NCBI GenBank assembly: GCA_963920705.1
Contig: OY987225.1
Coordinates: forward strand, 30,875,538-30,939,537
Source: Odiellus spinosus
Taxonomy: Eukaryota > Arthropoda > Arachnida > Opiliones > Phalangiidae
Length of the DNA stretch: 64,000 bases
Reading direction: 5' to 3'
Shown: piece by piece, positions 1-11,590 of the stretch
How the letters are laid out: each line of letters opens with the position of its first letter
Position numbering within the stretch: the first letter of the stretch is position 1
Notes under the pieces: model-generated
Databases searched by the model: none
Told to the model about the DNA's origin: nothing
The model's input: the letters and a program-made list of their open reading frames with translations, nothing else
Made by a program: the position numbers and the translations under genes

Positions 1-814
1 GGTATCAAATTCCAAGTCTTCAATCTAATTTATCTCTGAATTTAAGTTAAGCGTTTTCTTCAAACTCGATTTCTTACATGAAAAGGCTTTAAATTCCCTT
101 AGAAAGCACTTTTTTTAGATAAATGATATTAGACAGAATCGTAATTTTGAAACCTATGCAAATTAAACTTTTTATGAAATCGTAATTTTATAAAAATTGT
201 CTAGAGTTTGAAAAATAGTCTCTCGGTATACCGTAGCGTTTAGAATCTAGATTAAATAGTAAAAGTTTTGCGGCTAACTGTGACTAACTTATAGAATAGT
301 TATTTACTTGTGACATTAAAAATAAAAGCAGTTTTCTAATTTTCCGGCTCTGTAGTTTCTTTATGAAACTTTCGGGAGGTAAATATTTACACCTAAAGTT
401 AATTAAGCTTTTGTGGTTAACGGTCGACGAGATTTTGGGTCTAATTTCTCTTCGCTCATGACAAAAATACATATAGTTTTATAGTTTATGAGCGAAAAAA
501 CGAAGATAGGCGGGCCTCTTGAAACTCCCACGCCTTTTAAATCGCGAAAACCAAAGTCTGAAGAGGCCACTTTTGGCGCAAAAGTTCAGATTGAGAGTTC
601 TTATAACCGTTTTTCGCCTACTAAACATTCTATACTTTTTTAACCAGTTTAAGCTGTTAATGTAGCCAAAGTTATGTCGGATTGATACACAATATTTAAG
701 CCTCATAGAATAAATGTAGTTCTACAAAATACAACAGAATGCTTATGAACTTATTTTTACTCGGCTTATTCCATCAGTGTCTTGAAAACTTCGAACGTTT
801 TTCGGGTGCGTTAA
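1..814. other. AT-rich intergenic DNA, no gene seen
   Basis: No open frame here resembles a known protein and none has convincing splice sites. The only recognisable item is one copy of a dispersed ~55-bp repeat near 658-730, listed separately. Confidence 0.6.
658..730 (+). repeat. dispersed ~55-bp repeat, copy 1
   Basis: It begins AATGTAGCCAAAGTTATG and continues through a GGATTGATACACAAT-like core, an ATAGA block and a GTAGTT block. The same order of blocks recurs at about 4287-4345, 4883-4935, 6101-6175 and 6385-6445, and in reverse orientation at 10561-10612. Copies are diverged, so this is an old dispersed family. Its class is unknown; it could be the end of a longer mobile element. Confidence 0.6.
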
Positions 815-1349
815 AGTAGATACGCAACCCGACTCGATTCGGGCTTTTTCAAATTAAAATATCGCGCCAAAGTCGGTAATTTAATCTTTAGAGGTTATAA
901 AAATCCACGAGATTGTTTTTAAATACGCGTGACGTCAGTTTTACTTTTAATTCCAATGTGATACCATGTAATAACGAAAGAAATCGGCTTTCCCCAATCA
1001 AGAAAAAATCGTAATTAGGTCAAAAATCGTCTGAATTGTTAATTTCACCAAATGAAATAACTCGAATCAGTCAAAAGTGAATCAATTTTTTTAATTCAGT
1101 TTATTTAATTTAGTTTAATTATTTTGTAATTTTGCAATTTGGACACTTTTCCAAAATAGAATATATTTTCCTCCAATTATGAAAGTCGATTTCTTTCGTT
1201 ATTCTATTGGAGCACATTTAAATTAAAAGTAAAACTGACGTCATGCGTGTGTTAAAGCAGCGTCTGAATGTTTTTAATTTAATTTCTTTAGATAAAATTC
1301 GATAGATTAAATTGACAAGGCCCGAATCGAGTCAAGTTCCGTGTCTACT
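815..1349. mobile_element. TIR element (MITE-like), ~535 bp
   Basis: The ends are inverted copies of each other. The left end has AGTAGATACG, then GACTCGATTCGGGC at about 830-843. The right end has GCCCGAATCGAGTC near 1319-1332 and closes with GTGTCTACT. A second inverted pair lies inside (about 925-990 against 1181-1250), each arm carrying TGACGTCA (930-937 and 1236-1243). No transposase frame is present, so this is a non-autonomous element. I could not define a target-site duplication. Confidence 0.65.
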
Positions 1350-1719
1350 CTATCTCGCACCAGTTAGGGAGACTTTTTATCTCGACGTTTTCCAAAATAT
1401 CGTGTTTATTTAGCCCGGGAAATATAGGAAGGTGGGGGAGTTTTTGGAAGGAAAAATAACCTCTTGATCCTTCGAAATTTGATACGTGACTTTTTTTAGT
1501 GGATATCTCTGTCATTGTAATATATGTAGTCAACACGTGGTTTTTATAACCTTGCCCAATTTACCAATGGATTGAAAAATTGTTTACAAGTTTTATTGAG
1601 AGCTTGTTGTTGAATCCTACTCTTAAGATTATCTAAACCTATTTAATCTAATCTTTAACTTATCATATGGGTCGTTAAAGCATTATTATCAACAATATCA
1701 AAAGTCTATTCCATAAAAG

Positions 1720-2134
1720 CAGAGGTATACAATAACCCCCTTCGGGGGGAAGTATGAAAGCCCCTATACTACCAATGCTAAAAATCACGAACAAGAGCCC
1801 GCTGCTGACTATCTTGACCACTAGCTCGCGCTGGACTTCTCAATGTCGCTACTCTAGTAAATGGTCTTTGTATAAACAAGACGGCTCGATTTGTGTTTAG
1901 AACTTCCTGTCTCAGGAGTCAGGCTGTCTGTTAAAATGGAGTCGAAGGTTGACTTCAGCTCGCAAGTTCCGGAAGTGTGCGTAGGGAAAATTTAGTGAGG
2001 TTCAAAATGGTGTAACTATTTTTTGGGAGTAAAGTGGTGTGTCGATCCGCCGCGATTTACGCCGTGCACTTGTTGTTCGTCGATATTGCCTACCTTTCAT
2101 ACTTCCCCCCGAAGGGGGTTATTATATACCTCTG
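1720..2134. mobile_element. hAT-like MITE with 41-bp TIRs and 7-bp TSD
   Basis: The element opens with CAGAGGTATA and closes with its near-exact inverse TATACCTCTG. The inverted repeats run about 41 bp (1720-1760 and 2094-2134), and each contains the hairpin-forming run CCCCCTTCGGGGGG. ATAAAAG flanks it directly on both sides (1713-1719 and 2135-2141), a 7-bp target-site duplication. The CAGAGG terminus resembles hAT transposons, but hAT usually makes 8-bp duplications, so the superfamily call is tentative. There is no transposase frame. Confidence 0.8.
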
Positions 2135-2548
2135 ATAAAAGTAACAGCGCCCCGTATTAAAACATGGTCTCATGTAAAACTAAAACTGCCTTGAACATCT
2201 TGTTCGAGGCGAAAATGATTGCTAACCAAAAACGATTTAATCTATTCCAATCTCTCGAGTCCCATTATCCAACACTTAAAAAAAATGTCTGTATTAAGTT
2301 TATTTTAAATTATAAATAGTGCTCCAAGCTACAGCTGTCACACGTGATATTATTATATATAAGATACATTTTCTAACCCTAAAAGAAACGTTTTCATTAG
2401 AAAATGCAACGATAAGGTATAAATTAAAAGCATCCTGAATAATTCATGAAATGCGATCCGGATATTACTTCCCAACTGTAAGAGATAAGAGGTAATATAA
2501 ACGAACGAGGTCTAAATACATCTACACTGTTACCCAAAAACATCCGGT

Positions 2549-2740
2549 ATTAAAAATAGGCTTAGCGCGGTGGCACTTTTTGACAATAGTTACTATAACA
2601 ACACAATATACAACATATATTTTGGCATAAAAGATTCTTATAATGGAGCAAAATTGTAAATATATACTCGTAGACATTCTTTGTTAAAAATAGGCTTAGC
2701 GCAGTGTCATTTTAACAATCGTTACATTCGTGTAACAACG
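2549..2740 (+). repeat. two direct copies of a ~55-bp segment
   Basis: About 2549-2605 and 2680-2740 share AAAAATAGGCTTAGCGC, then a G/C-rich step, then a GACAAT/AACAAT step followed by GTTAC and AACAAC. They lie about 130 bp apart in the same orientation with roughly 80% similarity by eye. Function is unknown. Confidence 0.55.
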
Positions 2741-3886
2741 GAACAACGCGATTGCCATTTTGGCGGGAAAAAATGTATACACGGGTATTACACGTATTTT
2801 TTTACAACCTTAAGCCTAAACAAATAAAAGTTACTCGGGAAAATACCAATCTAGGGAAGTAACTTAAGCAATGAAATAACTTTCTACGTATAGTCTGTTC
2901 ATTCGCATAAATACAATAGAGTTCAAAGGCTGGTAAGGAGAAAAGCTTATAAATACGTTATCTCTTGTTCTACCTTTCACTAAATTGCTTTTACGTCAGT
3001 GACTGTTCTTACGACTTCTTGAAAATAAAAAACCTCAGAAAAAATTACGAAATAGAATTATGTGGAGTGAAACCAACCGAGAACGAATCAGCGAATTCGA
3101 GAGGATGTATAGACCTACACCTTTCGTCCATTTATCGCTGATTTTTCTTCCCAAAAGTGGCTAGCAAGCGCTATAAACTAGTGAATGAGTTGGGCTTAAA
3201 GGGGAGGTAGAAATGAAAATTAATTTTATTTCGGGTATAGAATTTGTTCCGCGGCCAATACCTTCGAACTTGGCAGTTTTCTACCTATTTAGTCGATTTC
3301 CCTTCATTGTATTGAAACTAGAATGCAAATAAAAATTCCTTTTCGAGGGAAACATCCTAAATCAGTCACCAGGCACAGTCAAAATAGTATTTACCGACTT
3401 TTGTCGACTGGGTGCTACGATTACCTCCCGACCAATAGGATAAAGGTGACTTTCGTTACGTCACTCACCTTTTCTAGCTTTCGTGTAGAATTTTTTCCCC
3501 TCCTCCGACATGCCTAGCCGCAAGGTGGTTAAAAAAGCAGACGACAGAAATGTGACCCATGTGTTGTCAAATCCGTAAATTAGGCTTAGTACCATTAAAC
3601 AATTAGGTTTACTGCCTTTTAAAAAATAAACCACTCATGATTGCTTGAGCGTTTGCCTAACGAATCTGAAGTTAGGCTTAAATATTATATTTAAACGAAA
3701 AGGAATTTCAATTTCCTAGTTTCTCGCTCCTTCGATCTTCCCTTTAAGATAGATTTAGGCTTAGAAAAGGCGGGAAATTTATTTACTCTAGTAAGATATC
3801 ACGAAGTCTTTCCTATAAAGAAAAGGCTTAGGAGCAAATTTTCTTTTGTTTTTCGAACGGGGCATCAGATATTCGAAGCGTTCTTT

Positions 3887-3898
3887 TTTGGCGCGAAA
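3887..3898. promoter_or_regulatory. E2F-like motif, orphan
   Basis: TTTGGCGCGAAA is a textbook E2F/DP consensus reading on both strands. No gene start is evident nearby, so it may be chance or mark an unrecognised promoter. Confidence 0.3.
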
Positions 3899-4393
3899 CT
3901 TGATGTGGGCGTGTATATTATATACGCGAAAGAGAGAGAGAGAGTGCGAGAGATTCGTCGATTGATTCGGGAAACGGGGGTAGGGAAAGGGACGTTAGTA
4001 AGGAATAATTCAATAAATTATTTGCTTTCTTTTTCTATTACCAACCATGCATTTGGCACTTGGCGCCTAAACCCTAACTTTTCCTTCCTTGGCTAACCTA
4101 TACTTCTAGAGCTCTGTTTCCCGGAATACTTAATCGATACCTACATGTTTTATACCCGCTAGGTAAAGTTGGGCGTTTTATTTCCTTTCCCCTTTCCGTC
4201 TCTCACTTCCTGCCTTTGTACCTATATAGGGCAGTGCCACTTTTATTACCATATTATAATATTCACTGTCAATTTACAAACTAGCAAAAACTGAGGCGGA
4301 TTGATACCCAATATTAAATCTAATCGGGACTAGAAGTAGTTTGGAAAACTAGAGTTAAAACGCGAATCAGCTTGGGTTTGCATCGCGTATAAA

Positions 4394-4838
4394 TTAAAGG
4401 CTCGTTTTCACTGGGGCATTTTGGGGAACGGCCGCGTTTTCGGAGACTTTAGCTACGGTCACAGTAAAATTTCGTAATCAAACTGATATTCAAATCGCCA
4501 GGAATCGTTTTAAACGTCACGTGTTCACGCATTTTCTTTATAAATCGATTTATTGTAGCTTCATCTATCGGTTGTTGAAACCGAATCGGTGTGAAACTGG
4601 TTCCCGAAGCAGTTTCGAGAAATGAAATCGATTAAAGAAAAGACGGCTTGCTAGCGAAACGGTTTAAATCGATTCCAAGGCATAGTATGAACGCAGCTTT
4701 AAAAATTGTTTTTAACCGTTTTGGAAAGGTCAAAATTTAAATATTTGGGGTCAATTGTAGATATTATTTGTTAAAAAATGGAATTATTGGCTTCAGAAGT
4801 ATATTTTAACGTTGGAAATGAAAACGGGCCTTAAGCCA
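4394..4838. mobile_element. possible degraded TIR element, ~445 bp
   Basis: The left end has AAAGGCTCGTTTTCACT and the right end has the approximate inverse GAAAACGGGCCTT. An inner pair also matches inversely (GGAATCGTTTTAAACG near 4500 against CGGTTTAAATCGATTCC near 4660-4676). Matches are imperfect and no flanking duplication was found, so this is a tentative call. Confidence 0.4.
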
Positions 4839-5541
4839 TATTCTGTTGGATTTATACTCGCGTGCAAGGCGAGTTTACATTACTGCCTATGCTGAGGCTT
4901 AGTGATACGCAATGTTAAACCACATAGAAGAGAAAGTTTTCGCAAATTATTATTAAACACTAGTATATATGACATATGCTTGCCTTAAGCTGTATTATCG
5001 CCAATGGGGAAATCACATGGCGTGCCATATTCATTATTGTCTGATGTTGGGCGTGCTGAAATACAAAACTGATTTCGAACGATTGTATTTTTGCTTTTGT
5101 CTCAGTTTGTATTTTCAGTATACGAAAACAAAGATAAGTTCCCGTTTTAATCTTATGTTTTCCTAAGCCTATTTTTGTAAGCGCTGACATTTTATTCTGG
5201 GACGATAAGACCAACCAATTATAGCTTTTAAGGAAATGAGTGTACTTGTACACACATCGAGTTTGTTATGACAGGGTTTTTTATATCATTCGATATAAAA
5301 GTGAGATTAGATTGGTTAACTGCTATGTGGTATCATTTAAATTTTACATAAAGGGGATTTTTTTACATGTTATACGTTTTAATATAGTTATAATGTATAT
5401 GGTTTATATAGTTAACATTTTAAATGATACTTGTCTATAAAAACAAGTAATTTTTGATCGATTTTGGACTGTTATAATATGCGAATAACTATATCAAAAC
5501 TTGCAACAATGGTTTAGCTATACTTCGCGGTTCATTATTAA

Positions 5542-5622
5542 AGCTAAGCCTCGATCGCCAAGGCCTCGATAGCTAAGCCTAAATGAAAAGTCCTAGATTG
5601 CCAAGGCCTCCATCGCTAAGCC
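5542..5622 (+). repeat. short tandem duplication with GCTAAGCCT
   Basis: GCTAAGCCT occurs three times, alternating with a GCCAAGGCCTC block. The pattern is two diverged tandem units plus one extra GCTAAGCCT. It is a local concentration of the motif scattered through the left third of the window. Confidence 0.6.
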
Positions 5623-6100
5623 TAAGTTCGTGACAGCCTCACTTTAAAATATAACTTAAACTCATTACTTACACGGCAAGCACTCCATCTTCGTCGTAAT
5701 TTAATAAATTTTTTGTGAAACCTAATCTCATATTTCAAAGTAAAAAAAATGTTAACTAAGCCTAACCATCTGTCTTTCTATACAGACGAAAACAGACTCA
5801 TCGCCAAATTAATAATATATATAAATTTTGCATTAACCCTCTTCTCGACGGTAAAAACCAAATTACGCAAATTTACCCTATTAAAAATTCAATTCTTTTT
5901 AGATTTTTAAAACTTTTTTACGCGTGGATCCAAATCCCTTGGAGAAAATATTAAAATATTAAATTAATATCATAAAAAATGAGTATTTTTTTTTTTTTTT
6001 TCTTTCCCATCCCTATATAGCTCCTATAACTGAATTTTTAGAGCCATAACAAGTTTTTCGGTAGCTGTACCCTTATCCATTTTAACGCGGGTAGTGGTGC

Positions 6101-6175
6101 AATGTAGCCAAAGTTATGGTGGATTACTACACAATGTTAAACCGTCATAGATGATAAAAGTAGTTTAGTAAACTA
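6101..6175 (+). repeat. dispersed ~55-bp repeat, best-preserved copy
   Basis: It shares AATGTAGCCAAAGTTATG exactly with the copy at 658, followed by a GGATTACTACACAATG-like core, a CATAGA block and AAAAGTAGTTTAGTAAACT. Confidence 0.6.
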
Positions 6176-7119
6176 TTCGCGAATAGAAGCATAGAGTAAT
6201 TTTTTTGGCGGGAGTATGTAGCATAAATATTTAAAAGAATTTGTTCCTCAGAGGAGACGAAACATTCTTGTATATCCTCTTTATTACACTACCGGGAGTG
6301 CTTTGCTAAGCCTAACTCACGTAAAAAAAAAGGTTTTAAGGTTTTATTAGACTTTAGTTACAGAAAGTTTGTAAGTTACACTTAACTGCGGATTAATATA
6401 TAATGATATTCCTTATAGGAGTGAAAGTAGTTCCAGTAAAATTATTTCTATGGCTATATTAGTAAAGTCTGGCGTAGTCCATCCCATATACATTATAATC
6501 AGTTCGAAAGTACAGTACTATCTAAGTTTATATGTCTATGAACCCTAATGAAGATAAATAAGGAGACTATCATTGTACCTGCTGCATTTTGCTACTGATT
6601 TTAATGTTTATCCACTGAAAACTCTCGTCTTCCATATAATTTGGTCAAGAAAAGATGGAACAAAGCAATAAACGTAGGCGAATTTATACTCGATATAAAA
6701 CCTGATTGGGAAAGAAATAGTCGTCGCAAACTTCTATTGAATTCCAGTATACCGAGTACATGTATAAACTAAATATAGTTTTCAGCAAAACCGAATGAAT
6801 TTAATATCTAAGCTGTTTCTAAACAAGGGGCAAGGAAACCAGGGATCGAGATTTTCGAGTTAAATACAATTCAATAGCCAATCACGGTCCAGGGTTAGTC
6901 ACGTGAGCTTAAGGAGTTATCAAATGGTCAATTAAAAACCAGCTAACTTCTAGATATTTAATTATAAATAAATAATAACTATATTAAAATGACTTACCGA
7001 AGCAAAAACGATATTATTCTAGATATTACTCCTAAATTAATTCATTTTACACTCGGATGAGATCTTTCTGCTTGATTTTGCGCTAAGCCTAATTCGGGAC
7101 TAACGTAAAGAACGTTAAA

Positions 7120-7235
7120 TGCGCGTGTTTTTTGGCGCGAGCGTTGCCATGGTTACACTCCAGAGGAGCGGCCGCCTTGAGCGCGCGAGAATCTTTTATT
7201 GGCTGGAAACTCTGTTTTAATGATGATTGGCTTTG
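7120..7235. promoter_or_regulatory. candidate promoter: GC-rich block with X-box-like and CCAAT sites
   Basis: This short CpG-rich island in AT-rich DNA contains GGCGCG (about 7135), GTTGCCATGGTTAC at 7143-7156 (close to the palindromic RFX X-box), a GCGGCCGC run near 7168, and two inverted CCAAT boxes (ATTGG at about 7198 and 7226). The composition suggests a transcription start. The nearest downstream gene is SCHIP1 (first recognised exon 12128), so it could serve a 5' untranslated exon of the long form. That link is inference. Confidence 0.35.
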
Positions 7236-8156
7236 AAATTTAAATAATTTAGTGAGTCGTTTTCATTGATTTTGAGTGGTAAATATTGATACATATTTGG
7301 AGATTTGTTTCAAATAATCTGGCCTTACTAAATTAAGAAGAATTAACCATTTGAAAACAGGTTTCCTGGTCCCTTTTAATATCTTGCTTCCTTCTTCATT
7401 CAGTTCTCATTTCATGAACAACAGCAGGGTAAAATATTTTTTTTTTGGCATCCATTCTCCCCCTCTTTCCTAAATTGCGTTTTATTGACAGGCTAACCCA
7501 TTTATAACTAAGGTGGTTTTTTATCACTTTATACCAGAACACGTAAAACTATTTTTTATTTTGCAACCAACCACCCCTGGAGGTTTTTTTGTATGTTTAT
7601 ATATACTGATATATACGCTTAAGGTGGGTCATAATTTTATTATGATGGATTATAATAGAATAGTAAGGTGGTAAAGAAAAAAGGAGATCACTAGATAATA
7701 ACATAGTTAATAATATCCAATTTACTATACGTATATTTTATTTACATTTTTAAAAAGAAACTTAGGTTTGAATTAATTTTTTAAAAAATTCAATATAACA
7801 CTTAATAGGTACCCTAAAAAAAGATTACTATGCATTTTAATTAAGTTCCTTAAGAACTCTTCAATATAGGGACCTAACAGTCTTGCCTTTTACAGAAGGG
7901 TGTTATCCCTCCCACTTTATATACACTACAATATCAACACATACCCATCAGAGGGGATGAGTGACGTTTCGATGTCGTCACCATCCTGTCTAACTGTTAA
8001 CTCCCTAATTGCTAAGCTAGAAATTTCACGAACTATGACGTAAGAGCAACAATTTCTAGCCAATTCCCTCCCCTTTTATTATATCAACTATATTGAAACT
8101 ATATGCTAATCTAGAGAACTAAATCAAATTCCAAAGAGTTGCCAGTTTGGTTGCCA
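7236..8156. other. intergenic DNA, nothing recognised
   Basis: AT-rich sequence without a credible coding frame, RNA gene or clear repeat. Confidence 0.5.
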
Positions 8157-8163
8157 GTAAGGT

Positions 8164-8444
8164 CAAGGAGGATTAGACAAGGAGAGGAAATGTGGGGCTG
8201 CGTTGAGTTAGAGAGAGAAGAGCCAACCTCCCACTCGGGTGGAAAGGGGGGATAGGCAATTCTCGAGGTAAACTGTTGTCACGTGGTCGCTAGCTAGCGC
8301 GTCTCATAAAGGATTCGTTTTACCCACGCGACAACATTTTACCACGAAACGTCTCTACCCCCGTTCTCCCAGAGTGGGAGTTTAGGCCGACGCAGTAGGA
8401 ACCGCGCCGTCCCCACATTTCTTCTCCTTGTCTAATCCTCCTTG
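8164..8444 (+). mobile_element. MITE family D, copy 1 (281 bp, 7-bp TSD)
   Basis: Terminal inverted repeats of about 35 bp start CAAGGAGGATTAGACAAGG and end with the matching inverse. GTAAGGT flanks it perfectly on both sides (8157-8163 and 8445-8451), a 7-bp target-site duplication. An inverted full-length relative lies at 59924-60215 with a different 7-bp duplication, which shows that both are independent insertions. There is no coding capacity. The centre holds CTAGCTAGCGCG and CACGTGG blocks. Confidence 0.9.
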
Positions 8445-8810
8445 GTAAGGTGTAGTTGATTACCTTATTTAATCGATATTTAGGCTAAACGTAAACAACA
8501 TGGACTGTAGAATACAATCATTTTTAACGAGGATTCGATGATCGATACGAAAATGGACAAAAACATCATTATATCAGGGACTAAAATGAAGCATTGAGAG
8601 CAAATGGTCTTTTCTGAGGTTACACCTCTTCAATATTAAACTATTTTTTTACGATATTAAAAAGACTTTTCTTGGAATACATCAAATTGTTAAGAATAGA
8701 AATATAGGCTTAATCGTTTACAAAATTCAAGAGATCATAAATCAGGAATTGGGTTAATATCTTATGCCTTAAACAAAAACTGTCATAGGCTCTATATCTG
8801 CATATAGCCA

Positions 8811-8855
8811 AGCTTTGACTGTACAATTTGTTATGGTTAACGTCGTCTGCAACAT
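8811..8855 (+). repeat. repeat fragment shared with 60229-60275
   Basis: AGCTTTGACTGTACAATTTG followed by an AACGTCGTCTGC block is found here and, slightly diverged, at 60229. Both lie near family D elements (366 bp away here, 13 bp away there), but the spacing differs, so it is probably a separate repeat. Confidence 0.55.
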
Positions 8856-10106
8856 AAAAGATCTCTATAAATTTCGACAAAACATGTTATATTTTTCTAA
8901 GTTAAATATTCGTTTCACCCCTGAACTGTTAGTTTTTGCACTGGACAAGTGGACTTTTCGGTCAGCCGACATTCAGGGGTGCAGTGATTTTAAAATAGCT
9001 GAATAAATATTTTTAATTAATACAATTTTGTATAAAATTAACAAAACAATTGGCTTAATTGAAGAATACTTATGCCGTCATCTCAAATCCAAATATGGGG
9101 CATATATAGAGTTTTGAATCAGTAACTTACCCTGGTTATTTAATTAACCTATTTACAAACGTCGATTAAGCCTAATTTATATGTTTTTGAGATTGAAGAT
9201 TTGGAGATTTTCACATTTTAGGTCCGCCATTTTTGAATGATAAAAGATAGTACAAACTCTGTATAATCCATATTTGGATGTAAATTTTCGAAAGTTAATT
9301 CATAAAAGTTGCGTAATCTCTAGATAGGAAGTTTGTGACATCGTAATTATTTTATGGCTAATCCCACATAAGAATGTCTTCGTCTCCGGGAGCCTCTGCA
9401 TATTTAAAGGGAAGGTGAAATGTAAAATCAAAATTACTGGTTTTAACATTTTGCAGACTACACCTTATGGGTTTGAATTTTGCTCCTAATCATGGTTTAA
9501 ATTGTTGAAATTAGTAAAATATATGTGGTACTCAAACTAGTCTTAACTTATTAACCAAATAGAAAAATCTAAGGCTGATAGAATCATAATAGGCTTAGCG
9601 GAGTTTGATATTAGAAAAGAGAGCGTGGATCAAGTTTAAATCGTAATTAATAATTAACGAGATAAAGGTGACGATTTGATTAAGAATTTAAGTTTGTTTG
9701 TATCGAATCTTAATTTTTCTTTGTCACTCTACCTTTAATCCGTGTTGTACAGCATATGTTGACAAGCTTAAGCCCTATTATTATTCGTAATAATCCCTTT
9801 TCGGCTTAACATCTGCATTGTTAGAAGTTTTCAATTAGAGAATTAGTTTCCCGCAAGCGCGTACAGAGCCGTAACAGATTCCGTTGTATCAGAAGGTGAT
9901 AATAAGAGAAAGCAGGCACTATCTTCTTAGTTGCCAAAAGTGTACAATAGTTCGTAAAATATATTTCATATTTGAAACCCATAACACATACTTTTCAAAT
10001 GAACTTCGGTTAAAGTTTCTCATTCTTAAACTAAACAGTTCCAAGTTCCCATAAATCTTTAGTTTTTGGGCGCCATCTGCATTAAAAACATGGAATAAAA
10101 ACTTGC
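8856..10106. other. intergenic DNA, no gene seen
   Basis: There is no credible coding frame. A 63-codon frame spans 8815-9006 but overlaps the repeat fragment at its start and has no support. TAAGCCT/AGGCTTA motifs occur near 9165 and 9590. Confidence 0.5.
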
Positions 10107-10246
10107 TAATACTATCAGCAAAGGGCCAAGGTAAACGTACTGGCCGATCACTTAAAACTAGACAAAAAAGTCATCACCCCTGTCTCGCTCGAGTGATTTG
10201 GACTCTTCCTCGATATTTTTTACCCGGACCTTTGCTGATAGTATTA
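10107..10246 (+). mobile_element. MITE family C, copy 1 (~140 bp)
   Basis: The left end TAATACTATCAGCAAAGGG is matched inversely by CCTTTGCTGATAGTATTA at the right end. The interior includes CACTTAAAAC, GTCATCACCCCTGTC and a GACTCTTCCTCGATATTTT block. The same blocks in the same order, reverse-complemented, are found at 63009-63117 in an intron of the protease gene. No clear target-site duplication. Confidence 0.75.
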
Positions 10247-11520
10247 AGCTGCTTGGTGTTGTTTACTTTTATGTAATAAAGTGATTGACTTTTGCTAGTA
10301 CCACCGGTCTTAAGGTTGACCTAGGGTACCGTATCACCCTGTATATGAAATTTTGCACGAGATAAATACTTCTTGGTTTCTAGAGATATATTATATTTAA
10401 TATACGTTAACCTTTAGTAATAGGAGGTCGTTGCTAAGCCTATACTTTCGTATCTGTCTACAGAAGCTCTTTTTTTAACCCTAGAAAAATGATCTTTATG
10501 TAATACAGAGGTTTGGAAAAGAAATGGAAAAAAAATATACTCCAACCTTCTTCACGAGTTTACGAAACTATTTTTGATCCCTATCGGGTTTAATATTGTG
10601 TATTAATCCACCGGTGTTATAACAAGTTTGCAAACCGTAAACGAACAAAGTATGTTCGATTTATATCCAGAATTTCTTCATTTCCTAGTAAGGAAAAGAG
10701 AGAGAGAAAAAAAATGAAATAAAATATTGGTTTTATGTTTCTAGAATTCTTTACGCCGCATCTCTGCCATATTTTTTTTTGCAGTGTCTTATAGAGAACG
10801 TAGACCCATCTCTTAAGTTCTAAATAAAGAAAAATATATGGTATTATTTCACGCAAAAACCATACACCGAAATGTATAATAAAAACATTTGCTTTTATTT
10901 TTTTTTTGGAATTTAACCGTTAAGACTTTTAAATCGACATGAGAAAAATCCCTGCTGCTAAGAATGCTCTTATCTAAAGTCATTTACTGCTAGATAATGT
11001 TTTAAAGTGATAGTAAAAGCCTTTATTATTAACAGAAATTCATGTTTATGAATATAAAAGTAATATTAGACTTTTTGTATTTACTATTTTCCTATTCCTA
11101 GCCCAAGAAAAAGCTCCACCTTTTTCGTGTAACAAAACATAATCTTGAATTGACGTTACTGACGGGAGTGGAAATATTTGTTTGCCCTTGTTACAACCCC
11201 GGTTACGCCCACAGAAAATAAGACTTACGTACTCTTTCCTCTTTGAATATGACTGCTGAACTTATAGAGAAATAGTAGTTAACTTATGGTTATATCACTG
11301 ATTTGTTGACGTTGTGACAAAGATAAGGAACCAACTCGGGGGTCATCCTAAAAATGACTATGTCAAGAAATTGATATTAATATTTTAAAAATGTTAAATT
11401 ATTTTAAAATGGAAAATCGTTTAAAGGGAGTGTGAAAAGGAATTAAAAACATTCGGGAAATGTTTGAAAATTTTTGTGCAAAAATCGGAAAAAATCAAAA
11501 ACAAGATTTAGCGCTATTGA
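10247..11520. other. intergenic DNA, no gene seen
   Basis: No gene recognised. A reverse-orientation copy of the dispersed ~55-bp repeat lies at 10561-10612. The reverse-strand open frame at 10617-10856 is low-complexity and unsupported. Confidence 0.5.
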
Positions 11521-11529
11521 AAGAGGGTG

Positions 11530-11590
11530 CCGCAGCACGTGTCCCGGGAATTTTATGAAGCCAAAGGTGGCGCGTCTTATGATTGGTCGG
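11530..11590. promoter_or_regulatory. candidate promoter block upstream of SCHIP1
   Basis: A GC-richer patch contains an E-box CACGTG (about 11536-11541), a CCCGGG, GGTGGCGCG and an inverted CCAAT box (ATTGG near 11582). It sits about 540 bp before the first recognised SCHIP1 exon. That exon starts at a splice acceptor, so an upstream untranslated exon must exist. No TSS motif is decisive. Confidence 0.3.

Larger units (their letters stand above)
2135..4393. other. intergenic DNA, no gene seen
   Basis: Open frames in this stretch (for example 3323-3517 and 3905-4096) match nothing I recognise and lack splice or codon support. The interval holds a duplicated segment at 2549-2740, an E2F-like motif at 3887-3898 and a short GA microsatellite near 3928-3944. 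Confidence 0.5.
4839..7100. other. intergenic DNA with short repeats, no gene seen
   Basis: Overlapping small open frames at 4960-5440 look like chance. The stretch holds copies of the dispersed ~55-bp repeat (about 4883, 6101, 6385), a small tandem repeat at 5542-5622 and several TAAGCCT motifs. Confidence 0.5.

Noticed and set aside
4960..5440. Overlapping small frames on both strands
   Set aside because: Low complexity, no homology, typical chance frames in AT-rich DNA.
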